Notes under the pieces: generated by a model
Told to the model about the DNA's origin: nothing
The model's database searches: none
What the model saw: only the letters and a program-made list of their open reading frames with translations
Assembly (NCBI GenBank): GCA_003194525.1
Contig: NBIV01000057.1
Location: 124,001 to 188,000, forward strand
Direction of reading: 5' to 3'
Length of the DNA: 64,000 bases
Source of the DNA: Gracilariopsis chorda
Taxonomy: Eukaryota > Rhodophyta > Florideophyceae > Gracilariales > Gracilariaceae
Program-made: the position numbers and the translations under genes
In this document: positions 42,690 to 53,644 of the stretch, piece after piece
How the letters are laid out: each line of letters opens with the position of its first letter
Position numbering within the stretch: the first letter of the stretch is position 1

Positions 42690-44488
42690 CGAACTCGAGA
42701 ACGATAGTGCTGGCAATTTTGGACTCTGAGTTCTGTCCAGGATCGGATTTTACAGTCGTCGCTGACGGGAGAGTGAAGCGCTCACCAGGAAACATATCAA
42801 GAGCTGACATATTAAGATTTTTGGGCAACTGGTTTTTGGACGCAATGATCATTTTGCAGAGATCTAAATCGTCCTGGCGTCGTGGATTAAGTTATTTTGA
42901 CAGGACCTAGTAAGCGGCTTGCATGCGACCGGTAGTTATGAGTGGTATTGGAGCATTGTTGGATATTTTGTTGCATATAATGGAATATAAGAGCGACGAA
43001 AAGCCCCGATCATTGGCTTAGCATATGCGAGATACAGCACTTCAAACGAGCAAATTGTACACAGACCACTCTTCCATTGCAACTCCTTGAGAATGTTCTT
43101 GTACATTCGTCTCAAGTTTTCACTACGCTCAGCCTCCATATAAACCTGGGGCACAACTGGAAGCAGCTGGGAGTAGTTGCTAAATAGAACGATTGTCAAG
43201 CCCCCGAACGGAGGCGAATTTTTAGTCCACTGTAGCAAAAAGCTTTGAGCAACGCATCTATGAGTTCAAATAGCTCTTGTGAGCATGGACGCCCCATCCA
43301 AGACGAGCAGTTGTGTTTCGCGTTGGAGTTCCGCACGTTGAGATCGGGGATCTTGGACAAAGTGGTGCTGATTATGCTCTCCTTACCCTCTATAGCCAGT
43401 ACGAGTAGGCTATGTAAAGTGCAGGAATCTTCGTGCAACGATGCTGGAATTCCTATTACAGTAGTCATTTCAGTGAGCATTCCCTTGGACTCTTCCATAT
43501 CGCGACAAAAATTGAGCACGTATGTCTTCCCGGTTCCAGCAGATCCTTGCACAAAGAAAATATTTCCCGGAGTGCTTGTTCGCTCCTGCAGCGCTTGTCG
43601 TTGTTGCAATGAGCAAATGATGACGTCAATGACTTGTCTTTGCCGAGTTTTTTAAAGTTACGTACCTTGACTGCAACGTTGACGCATTTTGCACAACGTG
43701 CTCGTCTCGAGTCGTTGTAGCTCAACTTGTTTCAGTCAATGCTGCACCATCTTGCGCTAGGTGTTGGGAGAGGAAGCTGTGATACCATAGCAGTGGTCCA
43801 CCGTACCAGTCCGAGATCTCCACCACACGCCGATACATTTCGTGCTTTCTTTGTCGCTCATCGCCTGTATGTATGTCGCTACGTAGCGCCTGCAATTTTT
43901 TGACGGCAATTTTCTCTGTTTCTGCGCCTTGTTGGTAAATTGCAACAATCATACTTTGTAGCTTTGAGGGTTTGCGGTAGATTTGCACTGCTTCGTGAAC
44001 CACAATATCAAACTCGACTCTGTCGGCGAGCAGTCTGCTTGCAATCGCAGTTTCACGATACGTTTCATACTGCATCCGTTAAAATTTCTTGCGTCTTCAT
44101 ATAAGCTGGAGCCGTGATTCATTAGCAGCAGTCTATAAGCAAAAAGCTCAATTTTGGAAGGTGAAACATCTCTGATCCTCGCAACGCACTGCTCGTCTTC
44201 CGTGCACTCTACGATGTACGTAGGTGGATCTCAGTCGTCTGTGGACACTTGACTGCTTCCTCAGTTGTGTTGATGACGCACAAATGCAGGAGACGTGCGA
44301 TATAAACGCACCTTTTCAAAATAAGAAAAGTAGACGAGGTTCGCATATGCTTCAGACCTTCCAACGTATCTCTCCAGCGTAGACGGTGGCGATGTGAAAT
44401 GGATCTGATTTGGACCGTTCAAGAGAAGCTTTCGCTCTCATTCCAAGTGAACGGCCGGTCGCTCTACTCTAGGTATGATGTGCAAATG
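42690..44488 (-). pseudogene. Helitron H1 helicase (Pif1-type), separated from Rep by G6
   Basis: The Walker A motif reads FFVQGSAGTGKTYVLN (near 43550-43505), followed by a GIPASLHEDSCTLHSLL block (near 43450-43395) and, after frameshifts, GGLTIVLFSNYSQLLPVVPQ near 43205-43147, which matches the Pif1 block G-D-F-x-Q-x-L-P-V. Further down, KMIIASKNQ and MFPGERFTLPSATT (near 42860-42755) match the block with I-L-x-x-x-N and P-G-E. Beyond 42690 nothing is recognisable. The part nearest G6 (44400-44488) still belongs to the Rep/helicase linker (RPAVHLE). Such helicases unwind DNA during rolling-circle transposition. Many stops. Confidence 0.82.
44484..44488. repeat. Target site duplication of G6, left copy
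   Basis: AAATG before the 5' LTR; the same 5 bases follow the 3' LTR at 54367-54371. Confidence 0.93.
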
Positions 44489-45014
44489 TGTAGGAGAATG
44501 ACCATTGGGCAGGTGCAGTGGTGAGGTAACCATGGGGCTGGGCTGACAGAGGTCAGAACATTGCTGGCCGACATATTCCACGTGGCCAGGCTGGGTGCCT
44601 TTGCAGGAGATTCGAGGGGACAGTGCGAGTGCCAAGGCACTGTGGCCATAGGTTTTATTATGTAGCTAATTTTATTTAATTTGTCAGGATAGTGTCCGGA
44701 GTTCAGAGCGCCTCGCCAGCCATATAGGCTAGCTCGAGTGCCGCCGATCTCTGAAGTGTAAAGACAAGCACCCTCACCGTCTTCTTGCCGCCATATGCAG
44801 CCAGTAGGACTCCAAAGGCCTCCAAGCCATCGCTGCCATTCTCCCGACCTGTAGAGACTTGAGATAGCGCCCGCCTATTGCGCCTCGCTGCCAGTGGGTG
44901 CCCGCGTCACTAGTAGACCCAGTGGATTGTCACCCCAGAGGTTGGCTCTCTGCCGCTACTACCCCCAAGTAGACTACTACCCCAGTTGACGAAAGGACGT
45001 AGTATTCTACTACA
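44489..45014 (+). repeat. G6 5' LTR
   Basis: TGTAGGAGAATGACC at the start, TTCTACTACA at the end; aligned along its full length with 53841-54366. It should carry the promoter for the plus-strand genes. Confidence 0.95.
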
Positions 45015-45016
45015 AC

Positions 45017-45036
45017 TGGTCTTCCGACCTAGAAGC
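45017..45036 (+). other. Primer-binding-like site of G6
   Basis: TGGTCTTCCGACC begins 2 bases after the LTR. 18 of 20 positions match the G1 site at 4022-4041 while the flanks differ, which supports a constrained primer site. The tRNA is not identified. Confidence 0.6.
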
Positions 45037-45140
45037 CTACAGGAACAGCCGTTTGGGCCTTAAGAAAAGACGTTCACGCATAGGACTTCTACCATTGGAC
45101 TATAAGTCAACGCAACTGGCTCGAAAGCAACACCGACCGT

Positions 45141-45971
45141 ATGGATAACGAACAACCCAACCCAAGGAACGAAGACCAACATGGAACCCCGGGTGCAGCC
45201 ACACCTCCCACAGTCGCCGTAACCCCATTGGCCGCCCAAGTGGACAATAATAGTGACCGTAGGAGTACCCGCTGCCGCTCCGGTGGACGTGTTATAGACC
45301 CTGTCGACAATTCTGAAAGGACAACCAGAGATTCGCCATTGGTCGCTCGCCTCCGCAAGAGGATGGATCAGCTCAATCTTCCGCAAGGGCCAAGAAATGA
45401 TGCAGAACAGTCTCAGGACTTAGCCGCTGCCGTAACCAACCCCCGTATGATGGACGATGTCGCCGCTCTCCTATGGCCCCAACTCCGCTCTTGGTGCGAA
45501 AATCAAGTGGAGCAGTTTCTTAGGGACCAACTGGATAGAGTATTACAGGAGTGCCTCTCCTCTTTGGCATACCAACTGGTTCTTCAGGTTGTGCAATCAG
45601 ATGTCCTGGAGTCCATTGCCACCACCATCCAAGGGGAAATCACCCGCCAGGCAGGCACATTTCACAGCCCTTGGGCTGTTTCTCAAAGCTTACCATTGGA
45701 TGTCCATCGGTCAACAGACACTGGACCTGAGGGAGCAGCTGTAGAAGTAGGCCCTCGCCTGGGTACAGCACAGGAAGGCCCATTGGGTTGTATACCGCCT
45801 GGAGAAGAGAGACCCCAGAGGCAAAGAGGCCGTGCGGGAGATAAGCCCAATGGACAACACGGCGTTCGGTACGCCAACGATTACCTCGAGGACGATGACG
45901 AGCTCGCCCAAAAGAACCTCGTAGATACCGAGACCCATAGGAAGAGGAGACGCAGCCGAAGGCGTAAGTAG
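45141..45971 (+). CDS. G6 gag ORF1
   Basis: 276 codons, first ATG after the leader. Thr/Pro/Asn-rich start, then a helical region (DDVAALLWPQLRSWCENQ, ~residues 104-121, and on to ~170), then a charged tail with RKRRRSRRRK before a TAG (45969-45971). The same frame stays open after the TAG through an acidic Ser/Asp stretch to the Met of ORF2 at 46050. So a single stop separates ORF1 and ORF2, just after the basic run. G1 has the same layout with a frame change instead of an in-frame stop. Confidence 0.75.
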   Translation: MDNEQPNPRNEDQHGTPGAATPPTVAVTPLAAQVDNNSDRRSTRCRSGGRVIDPVDNSERTTRDSPLVARLRKRMDQLNLPQGPRNDAEQSQDLAAAVTNPRMMDDVAALLWPQLRSWCENQVEQFLRDQLDRVLQECLSSLAYQLVLQVVQSDVLESIATTIQGEITRQAGTFHSPWAVSQSLPLDVHRSTDTGPEGAAVEVGPRLGTAQEGPLGCIPPGEERPQRQRGRAGDKPNGQHGVRYANDYLEDDDELAQKNLVDTETHRKRRRSRRRK

Positions 45972-46049
45972 AGGACAAAACATCGGAAGAGGCACCACTC
46001 GGACTCCAGCGATGACCATTCGGACTCTTCGGACTCTTCCGATACCGAT

Positions 46050-47321
46050 ATGGATGAGGCGAATGTTCGGCGCCTCAAACCATTGGTCACGACTAATGAG
46101 CTTTTCAAGAAGGTCTTAGACGTGAACACGTACCGTTTGATGGATTGGTTCACGCGGTACACCTCCTTGGTCGCGAAGAAAATTGCCAGGTGGGCGAAGA
46201 GAATGCAACTGACCGTCCCGGACACGTTTTCTGGGAAGGATCCCATTATAGTCTTTAGGTTCTTGAGCTCGTTCCAGGTGGACTGTTACCAGAATAAAGT
46301 CCATGAAGGAGCGGCGATTTATTGCTTCCAGTTTTTTCTAAGCGGACTAGCAAAGGACCAAGTGGTTTCCAAGATCTCCGCCTCGGCCAACCCAGTTGAT
46401 TCCCGAGATCGGGAGCTCTTAAGGACCTATCCACAGGTTGTTCATTACCTGTGGGAAACGTATGCGACTGATGACCAAATACTGGATGCCTATCAGGACG
46501 TAATGGGATACCACCAGAGTTCCAGCATGTCCAAAACGGATTACGCCGACCAACTTTGGACTAGAGCCCGCAGATGCTGGAATATGTTCTCCGAGGGACG
46601 ACTGAAGCGACAATTTATCGCGGGATTGCTTGCTGCGATACAGACTCATGTTCGAAAGCACCACACTGCCCATCCAGACTTGACGATGCGTCAGCTGGTG
46701 ACGTATGCCGAAGGATACGGCAAGACCTATAGGACTTCCCATCCAACGGATGACGCGGATACTCGGGGTCACGCAAGACCCCTGACCAGAGGAGTGAGGG
46801 CCCAAATGGTAGAGTCCACGTCGGAGTCGGACTCGGCCTTTGAACACTCAGACACTGCAGATGCTCTTGCGGTGAGCTTCTTCTCAGCTCCGTCAGGAGC
46901 ACCATCGGCCTTTTCGTCAGGAACGACCACCCCATCGGCTCCGGCGACACCGCGTTCTTCTCCGATTGACCCCAGTAAGGACGTCATTACGAAGTCCAAT
47001 CAGGCCTGTTATATTTGTCTTTCCATGGCCCGGCCGTGTGACTGCATAAATTATATGCCTGAGGACATCCGCAAGGGAATCATGGCACGAAGGGAGGAGA
47101 ACTATCAGGTGCGCCGAGCCGAGGGTTACTTCCGTAGGACCTTCCCTCCAAGAACCACTGGAGCGCCAGGGAGCTCAAAGCATATGACTCCCCTGACCAC
47201 ACCGGTGAAGCAATCTGAGTTCAACATGGTTGAAGACCCAAGGGATAGCGTCGAATACCTGGACGGACAAGGCGATCTTGCGGTGCCCACGCCGCAGGAG
47301 AACCACCAAAAGGATGCATAG
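46050..47321 (+). CDS. gag: G6 gag ORF2: capsid and nucleocapsid
   Basis: 423 codons in the same frame as ORF1. The capsid part (residues ~10-230) matches G1 gag2, for example around TYRLMDWF, GKDPIIVFRFL and LWETYATDDQILDAY. A Ser/Pro/Thr linker follows, then a zinc-knuckle remnant C-YI-C-LSMARPCDC near residues 322-334, in which the His of the CCHC pattern seen in G1 is missing. The frame ends at TAG 47319-47321, and pol overlaps it in the -1 frame. The Met at 46050 may be the start of a separate product or internal to a read-through product. Confidence 0.82.
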   Translation: MDEANVRRLKPLVTTNELFKKVLDVNTYRLMDWFTRYTSLVAKKIARWAKRMQLTVPDTFSGKDPIIVFRFLSSFQVDCYQNKVHEGAAIYCFQFFLSGLAKDQVVSKISASANPVDSRDRELLRTYPQVVHYLWETYATDDQILDAYQDVMGYHQSSSMSKTDYADQLWTRARRCWNMFSEGRLKRQFIAGLLAAIQTHVRKHHTAHPDLTMRQLVTYAEGYGKTYRTSHPTDDADTRGHARPLTRGVRAQMVESTSESDSAFEHSDTADALAVSFFSAPSGAPSAFSSGTTTPSAPATPRSSPIDPSKDVITKSNQACYICLSMARPCDCINYMPEDIRKGIMARREENYQVRRAEGYFRRTFPPRTTGAPGSSKHMTPLTTPVKQSEFNMVEDPRDSVEYLDGQGDLAVPTPQENHQKDA

Positions 47322-49768
47322 AGGCGTGTCATCCCTCTTACAACTGCCGCCTCAAACCATCGGACTCGCAGACCACAGGAGCTGAGAAGAGAAAGAAACC
47401 AGAGGACGAAATGACAGGGGTCTCGAGTCTGGTGTATGCTGTGGACCAATGGGAATACCTGGACGACGCTGTTTGTGTCCTGAGGAAGGATAAATATAAG
47501 GTACAGAGAACCTTGAGACTACAGGCCAATACCACAATGACGTTTACGGCCATATTGGATACTGGAGCAGGCCCCAATCTGGTACATCCGAAGGTCTTAC
47601 CGTTGGGCTGGGAAATGATGATACAGGAAATGAAGTCACCAAAGGTAACGGACGCATCACGTCGGCCGATGGACATTCGCGGAATACTTCCGCTTTACGT
47701 CCAATTGGGTCACCTGAAGGTTAAGACTTGGTTTCTTGTATGTCCGAACCTGGAGACAGAAGGGATCCTAGGGACGAGCTTTATTGATAGATATGTAAAG
47801 GCAATCTATCCTGGCCAAAAGAGCGTCACTTTCCATCGAGGACCACCATTGGCGATTGTCGGCTCGCGCCCTGGGCCCGAGGCTGCCCCAGCTAAGGTCA
47901 CTTTTCCCACGAGGAACGTGTCCAACAAGGTCAGATTGGCAAAAGCGATAGTCATACCGCCTATGACCCAGGTAGCCGCTGCAGCGGTATGCGAGTCCTC
48001 AGGTCTGGTTTTGTTGCAAAAACATCCCAAGTTGGTAGCGAAACACCTTTCCCTCATGGCCAATGGAGTAATGAATGTGGTACCCAACCAGCCCTTTGCG
48101 GTCACCATGAGCAACTTCCGTGACAAGCCTACAAGGCTGCCCAAGGGTGCAGTGGTGGGGGTATCTATGCCTGCTCCAGTGGCCAATATGGAGATTGATG
48201 CGGAGAAGTTGCTTCCTGGGGATGAAACACGGGCCACTTGGGAAAACGACGTCAACCTTGGCGATGGCTTTGAATCATATAGGAAACAAGTCATTGATCT
48301 CCTCAAGGACTTTGCTAGCATGTGGAGTGGACGGCTGGGCGAGATCGATGCCACAAGGCATCAAATTGACCTTAAAGACGCGGCCACACCCCAATATCAG
48401 CATCCATATTGTACTGGCCTAAAAGGAAGAGAGGTGGTAGCCAGGGAGGTTGAGAAAATGAAGTCCGCCGGGGTCATTGAGCGTGCACCATCCACTGAGG
48501 CCGAATGGGCTAGCCCTTTTGTCCTAGTGGCCAAGAAGGACGGGACTGTACGGTTTTGTATTGATTACGGCAAACTAAATTCGGTGACCAAGAGGGATAC
48601 TTACCCTATCCCCCGTATGGACGACTGCTTAGATTCCCTTAGGGACGCGCAAATCTTCACCACGTTGGATGCCAATTGTGGGTATTGGCAGGTTCCCATG
48701 GACGACAAGGCGAAGTCGCTGACTACCTTCACGACCCACGAGGAATTATTTCAACTTACACGGATGCCCTTTGGTCTTATGAATGCCCCAGCTACTTTCC
48801 AGCGGGCCATGGACATCATTTTGTCCAGGGTCAAATGGAAATTCGCCTTGGTCTACCTAGATGATGTGATCATCTTTTCCAGGTCCATTAGGGAACACTT
48901 CGCACATGTGAAGGCAGTCCTTAGGTTAATCCAGCAGGCCGGTGTCACACTGAAATTGAAGAAGTGTTTCTTCTTCCAGCCCTCCATGGACTACCTTGGC
49001 CATTTGGTCCTGCCGGGTAAACTCCAAGTGGCCCAACTTACAGCAAAGGCCATACGGGAAGCACGACCCTCTAGGACCCATACGGAATTGCGCTCCTTTT
49101 TTGGCCTTTGTAATGTTCACCGTAGGTTTGTCCCGGGGTTTGCAAAAATTGCAGCACCTCTCAATGAGATGCTGAAGAAAAGGACCCCTTCGGAATTTGA
49201 CGACCTCACGGACGAGCAGTATGAGGCCTACCAGAACCTCAAGGACCATTTGGTTAATCAGCCGGTCTTGGCGCTACCCAAGGCCAATAAACCGGATATC
49301 CTAGACACGGACGCATCTGAGACCCAAGTTGGCTGCGCCCTTCTACAAAAGCAGGAGTCCCCTAAGGATTATCGCCCAATTGGCTACTGGAGTAGGTCCC
49401 TGACCAAGGCCGAAAGGAACTATAGCACCACAGAAAAGGAATATTTGGCCATCGTGTGGTCAGTGCTCCATCTTTGGCCTTATTTGGAAGGAACTCGCTT
49501 TACCATTAGGACAGACCACCACTACCTCCGCTGGCTACTGAACATGACGGACGCATCCTCCCGTCTGGCCTGATGGAGATTGCGCCTGGCCGAACTCGAT
49601 TACGATGTGACCTTTAGGCCAGGGCTGAAACATCAGGTCGCAGATGCGCTGTCACGCATCCTGACCGATGGTACCGACCAAGCTCCATGGACGATGAGAT
49701 TCCCACCATCTGGGACGAACCACAGTACACTGATGACGAGGGAGAAGAACCACCGGTGGCTGAGGTGA
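47305..49768 (+). CDS. pol: G6 pol: protease, reverse transcriptase, RNase H
   Basis: The -1 frame overlaps the gag end around CCAAAAGGATG and runs to a TGA at 49571-49573, then onward to 49768. Protease: DTGAGPNLVHP near 47555-47587 and ILGTSFIDR near 47768-47794. RT: VRFCIDYGKLN near 48549, TLDANCGYWQVPMD near 48663-48704, catalytic YLDDVIIFS near 48858-48884. RNase H: DTDASETQVGCALL near 49303-49344, TTEKEYLAIVWSVLHLW near 49427-49477, RTDHHYLRWLL near 49510-49542; then, after the TGA, LKHQVADALSRI. The TGA stands where relatives keep an Arg or similar, so it looks like decay. The first in-frame Met is at 47411. Confidence 0.88.
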
Positions 49769-50640
49769 GAACAGTCGGGAAGCGCGGATCTTACGCCAAT
49801 ACCCCTCGAGGAATTCCTTTAGGCCCAGAAAAAGGACGAATACTGCGTCCAGAGAGGAGGGGAAGTAGGGACCCGTGGGTCGCAGTTTGATTATGACTGC
49901 CGAAGCATATTATGTCACAGGTCACCATCAGACGGGGCGATACAGCGGGTAGTGCCTAAGGCCTTACGCGCAGGCCTTCTTTACCTTGCGCACTATCCGA
50001 GATTGGCTGGCCATCCTGGAGGGACTAAGATGTATCAGACCATGAGGAGATACTTTTACTGGCCCGTGATGGCCAATGAAGTAATGGAGACCGCAAGGAC
50101 TTGTGCAGCATGCGCAAAGATCCAAGGGACAAGAGCGGTACATCAAGGGGAACTGAAGTTATTCCCAGCGGCTGGGCCTTTGGAGTTCATTGCTATGGAT
50201 ATAATAGGGGCATTTCCGAAGTTGACCCACGGCAACCGATTTATATTGGTGCTTACCGATCGGTTTACCAAGTTGACCCGAGCAATTCCACTCACATGAA
50301 AAACCGCCACGGACGTCGCCATGGCTTCCCTTGTCTATTGGATTTATCCCTATGGACTGCCACTCTATCTCCTTACGGACAATGGCTCCCAGTTTATCTC
50401 CAATTTTCTTGGGCATGTGTGCTCGGCCTTAGGTCTAAAACATCTCCTCACGACCGGCTACCATCCTCAGACCAATGGACAAGCCGAAAGGTTTAACCGA
50501 ACCCTGGCCAAGAGGCTAATACACTACGTTTCCGAGGACCAATTGGACTGGGATGACTATGTCCAGTCTCTGGTCTAAGCATATAATAATCAAGTGCATA
50601 AGTCCACTGGTACAACTCCTTTGACCTCATCCTCGTACGG
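49769..50640 (+). pseudogene. G6 integrase
   Basis: From 49952 the frame reads AHYPRLAGHPGGTKMY (the His pair), TMRRYFYWPV, then CAACAK (the Cys pair), AMDIIGAFPKL (first Asp), and, after a TGA at 50297-50299, LYLLTDNGSQFISN (second Asp) and PQTNGQAERFNRTLAK (Glu). A TAA at 50576-50578 breaks the block VxAYNN, and a frame change follows near 50600-50650. The 49769-49951 stretch is linker in mixed frames. Catalytic residues are all present, but the gene has two stops. Confidence 0.82.
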
Positions 50641-50655
50641 GCCCTTGCGCCGTAC

Positions 50656-51540
50656 ATGGTTGACATACAGGACTTAGGAGCACCTCAGGACATAACGGAG
50701 GAAATGACTCCCGCCCAGGCCAAACGATATTCGCGGAAGCGAATTGATTCTATCTTGAGACCCGCACAGACCACGTTGGACAAAGCTCAAGCGCTCTATA
50801 AGGCCGATTTCGATCGTTCCGTTTGGTTTACACCGCAGGTGGCCGTGGGAGATTACGTCCACTTGGACAGACCACCGAAGGAAAAGCCCGAGGACGAGGA
50901 CATCACCAAGAAGCTGTTGCCAAAGTCCACTGGGGCCTTCAAGGTACTTAAGTCCCTTGGGCACACGGTTACTATCGACCGAGATGGGCTCCAGGATACA
51001 GTCACAATGGACTGAGTCTCTCTGGCACCACGCCCACCTTCAACTGGCCCTTTGGACTCGCGCGCTTTCCCTTCGTCCCAAACTCCACCCTCCATACCTA
51101 CGCAACCGGTCAATGACCCTACAGGCCCTCAGAAACCGCAGGTCTCCGCGGATCCAGAAGGCCCTTCCCCCGATGGCTACGGTCCCCTGGATGGAATGGT
51201 ACTTCCTGAAGAAGTACCCAAGCCTATAAAAACCCCCGACGCTGTTCCTTTGGACGCTGACGGGTACGGTCCCCTCGACCAAATGGACCTACCGGAGGAC
51301 GCCGGAATGAACGACCAACGAGAGTATGTCGTCGACCGCATCTTCTCCGCTGTGCTCACCGACGATGGCAAAGTGCGCTACAAAGTCCGTTGGTATGGCT
51401 ATGAGCTCTAGGACGATACTTGGCTTCCGAGGTCAGACATCCCGGATAATCTTATGGCCCGCTATTGGTCAAAAACAGGCCACACGGAGCTTGAAGTTAA
51501 GGAGGGGGGTATACCTGGCCACAAATTTGCGCCAGCACGG
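50656..51540 (+). pseudogene. G6 integrase C-terminus and chromodomain
   Basis: One frame with a TGA (51013) and a TAG (51409). The first part has the basic helical segment and GPY-like module (AVGDYVHLDRPP, KLLPKSTGAFKVLKSLGHTV). A Pro/Asp-rich linker with two copies of DGYGPLD follows, then a chromodomain: REYVVDRIFSAVL, VRYKVRWYGYEL, a stop, DDTWLPRSDIP. Aromatic positions of the chromodomain cage are present (Y in EYVV, W and Y in RWYGY). Reading then fades at about 51560. Confidence 0.82.
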
Positions 51541-51735
51541 GCCCAATCCGCCTCCACCCAATAGGAACACTGCTTTTGGCCACGGCGCCCACGGAACCGC
51601 CTCGCCACCCCACTCCCTGGCCGCGCACCAGTTCTTCCGAAGGTTTACCGCGACGATGACCAACTTAGACGCCACATAACTCCGAAGTCCCTGGGTCATC
51701 AAGGCCGAAAACCTCAGGAACGAAGCGCGGACTGC

Positions 51736-53644
51736 TCACCTATGATTAGAGTGCACCAAAACCCCAGGGACTTGTTTCGAAACTGACCTAGTAGTATTCA
51801 AGGGTAGAGATGAAGAGCAATGGAGCGCTACAGAGAAGACGTACAACTTGACACTAGAAGGGCCAAAAAGGGAAGCATAGTGTTTACTGAGGACTACTTG
51901 CCATAAGTAAGACCAGGAGGACGACGCAGCCGGTTGAGAAGGGGATCCCGTGCGGGCGCGCTTGCGAGCGGGACTCTGGGCGGAAGAGGATGAAGCACCA
52001 CCAGCGGACTCCGTGTCCGAAAGGTTAAGACCAAAGCGGTTATCAAGGTCTGTCACGACAAGCTCGGAAAACACCTTAGAGTTATCCTCCAGGATGGTCG
52101 CTAAGGCGTCTTTGACCTCTTGGTTACGCTGAACCAGCGAGTGGTACCGCGAAGCCCGGCGAGCCCAGGATTGGGCGGAACGAAGAGCCTCTACGATACC
52201 AGTGGATTAAGGGATACCGACGGACGTGCATACCTTCTTCAGCTCATCGAAGGCCATTGTAATGAACTCTGGAATGACCGGCACGGGAGGCAGAGGAGGG
52301 ACCACAGAGGCGGAAACCGTCATGGACGTAGAAGGTGGGGAAGCCAAGGGACTGATGGACGCCTCTGGGTGCTCTTCCACGGCAACCTCATGCACTGGCA
52401 CGAAAGACGGCGCTACCGATGAGGCCGGTACAGGAACCACCGTCTGCTCCCGGAATAGAGGACGAAGACAATCTTCGTGAAACCAAATGGCCTGAGAATA
52501 GTAATCCGGCACAGACTGACGTGGCTCGTTCATGGGGACAGCCAGCAATGGTTTGGTCTGGTAGACTTTCCTGTCGTCATTGCGTAAAGAATGTCGCAGG
52601 ATCGGAAAGAAGCTGTCGGTGTCATAATCGTACCAAAGAAACCCGGGAGTCGGCGCCCAGTCAACCTGAAGGACATAATCCAATAGGCCCTCGGCCTCTT
52701 AACTCTCGTACTCCTATACAACCATTGGGTTTGATCATATCATTCCAATAAGTCCAGTTCGTTAACCAGTACAGGCGGTCGTATGGAGGTCTGAAGCCGA
52801 CTAACCCCAGGAGGCTATGACCAGGGGGAGGAAAGGGGGCCTTAGGGTCACCATGCATCGAATACAAGTCCTTAAGGAGCTTGTTTACTCTCCAGTGGTA
52901 ATCAGACTCCTCGCCGCAGCGGACGAAGGGCATATCCCGTGGGACCAGAGCGCAGCAACGCGCGACCGAACGGGCATCAGCAGGAAGGTGGAGCCAACGG
53001 TTGTACCAGGAGTCCTCTTGGGAGGTCTTCTTCGCACGGGCATACTTGGGGATCGCAGCGAACCGCCGGGCGTCCAAGTATTGATCAGCGTACTGCACGA
53101 ACTCGGCAACCGAACTGGGTTGATGGGTACTCCTCACGGCCATAGGATTCCGACCCAAAGTGTGGTCGTACTTGTCCCCGGGGTGGACCTATGCGCTGCT
53201 GGGGACCAGAGCCATGTTGGTCAATTCTACAGTTATTGCCACCCGAGGGATATGCTCGAAGCCGTCATAGTCCAAGAGGTAGCCATGGGAGCCCTTATAT
53301 GCTCCCGAGGACATGGCGTATACGTGATCGACAAGCCGGCACAGCGGACACGGCGCCAGGGGGGACCAACGGTCAGGAATCTGAAAAGCCAAGGGAATGC
53401 ACCACGATCTACCGAAAGGGCGGGTATGGTGGATGCACCAAGGCGTTATGTGAAGAAAAGAGCGACCAGAAGGACGAGGTAATCTAGAGGGAAGTATGGG
53501 CGCCCGCGCCAGGGGTCGGCGAAATGCAGGAGTACGAGGAGCGCCTTGCCGTTGAGACTCACTAGTTAATGAGGCCCCTCGTAGGCGACCATTGGCATGG
53601 TAGCGGCCACGTGCCACTTGCCGAAAAAGCAGCCAAATGGACAC
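51736..53644 (-). pseudogene. Antisense gene inside G6, between chromodomain and 3' LTR
   Basis: Minus-strand frames form one long protein of about 600 residues with only two in-frame stops (TAG 53189-53191, TAA 52207-52209) and one frameshift near 52670-52690. From the N-terminal side: an Arg/Pro-rich start (weakly supported), CPLCRLVDHVYAMSSGAYKG, DYDGFEHIPRVA; then WYNRWLHLPADARSVARCCA and a Trp/Tyr-rich block (YDRLYWLTNWTYWNDMIKPN); then LWYDYDTDSFFPILRH; a Pro/Val/Ser linker; helical RSAQSWARRASRYHSLVQRN and KVFSELVVTDLDNRFGLNL; and a Ser/Lys/Arg end with a nuclear-signal-like ARKRARTG. The aromatic-rich, domain-like composition argues for past coding. I recognise no family. Antisense genes at this place are known in some plant Ty3/gypsy elements; whether this is related is unknown. 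Confidence 0.6.

Noticed and set aside
47806-48354. 182-codon minus frame in G6 pol
   Set aside because: Shadow of the protease-RT linker, which is in the correct plus frame between known motifs.
52817-53482. 221-codon plus frame in the 3' part of G6
   Set aside because: The minus strand gives the more protein-like, longer continuous reading with Trp/Tyr-rich blocks; the plus frame is Arg/Gly/Val-rich without recognisable motifs.
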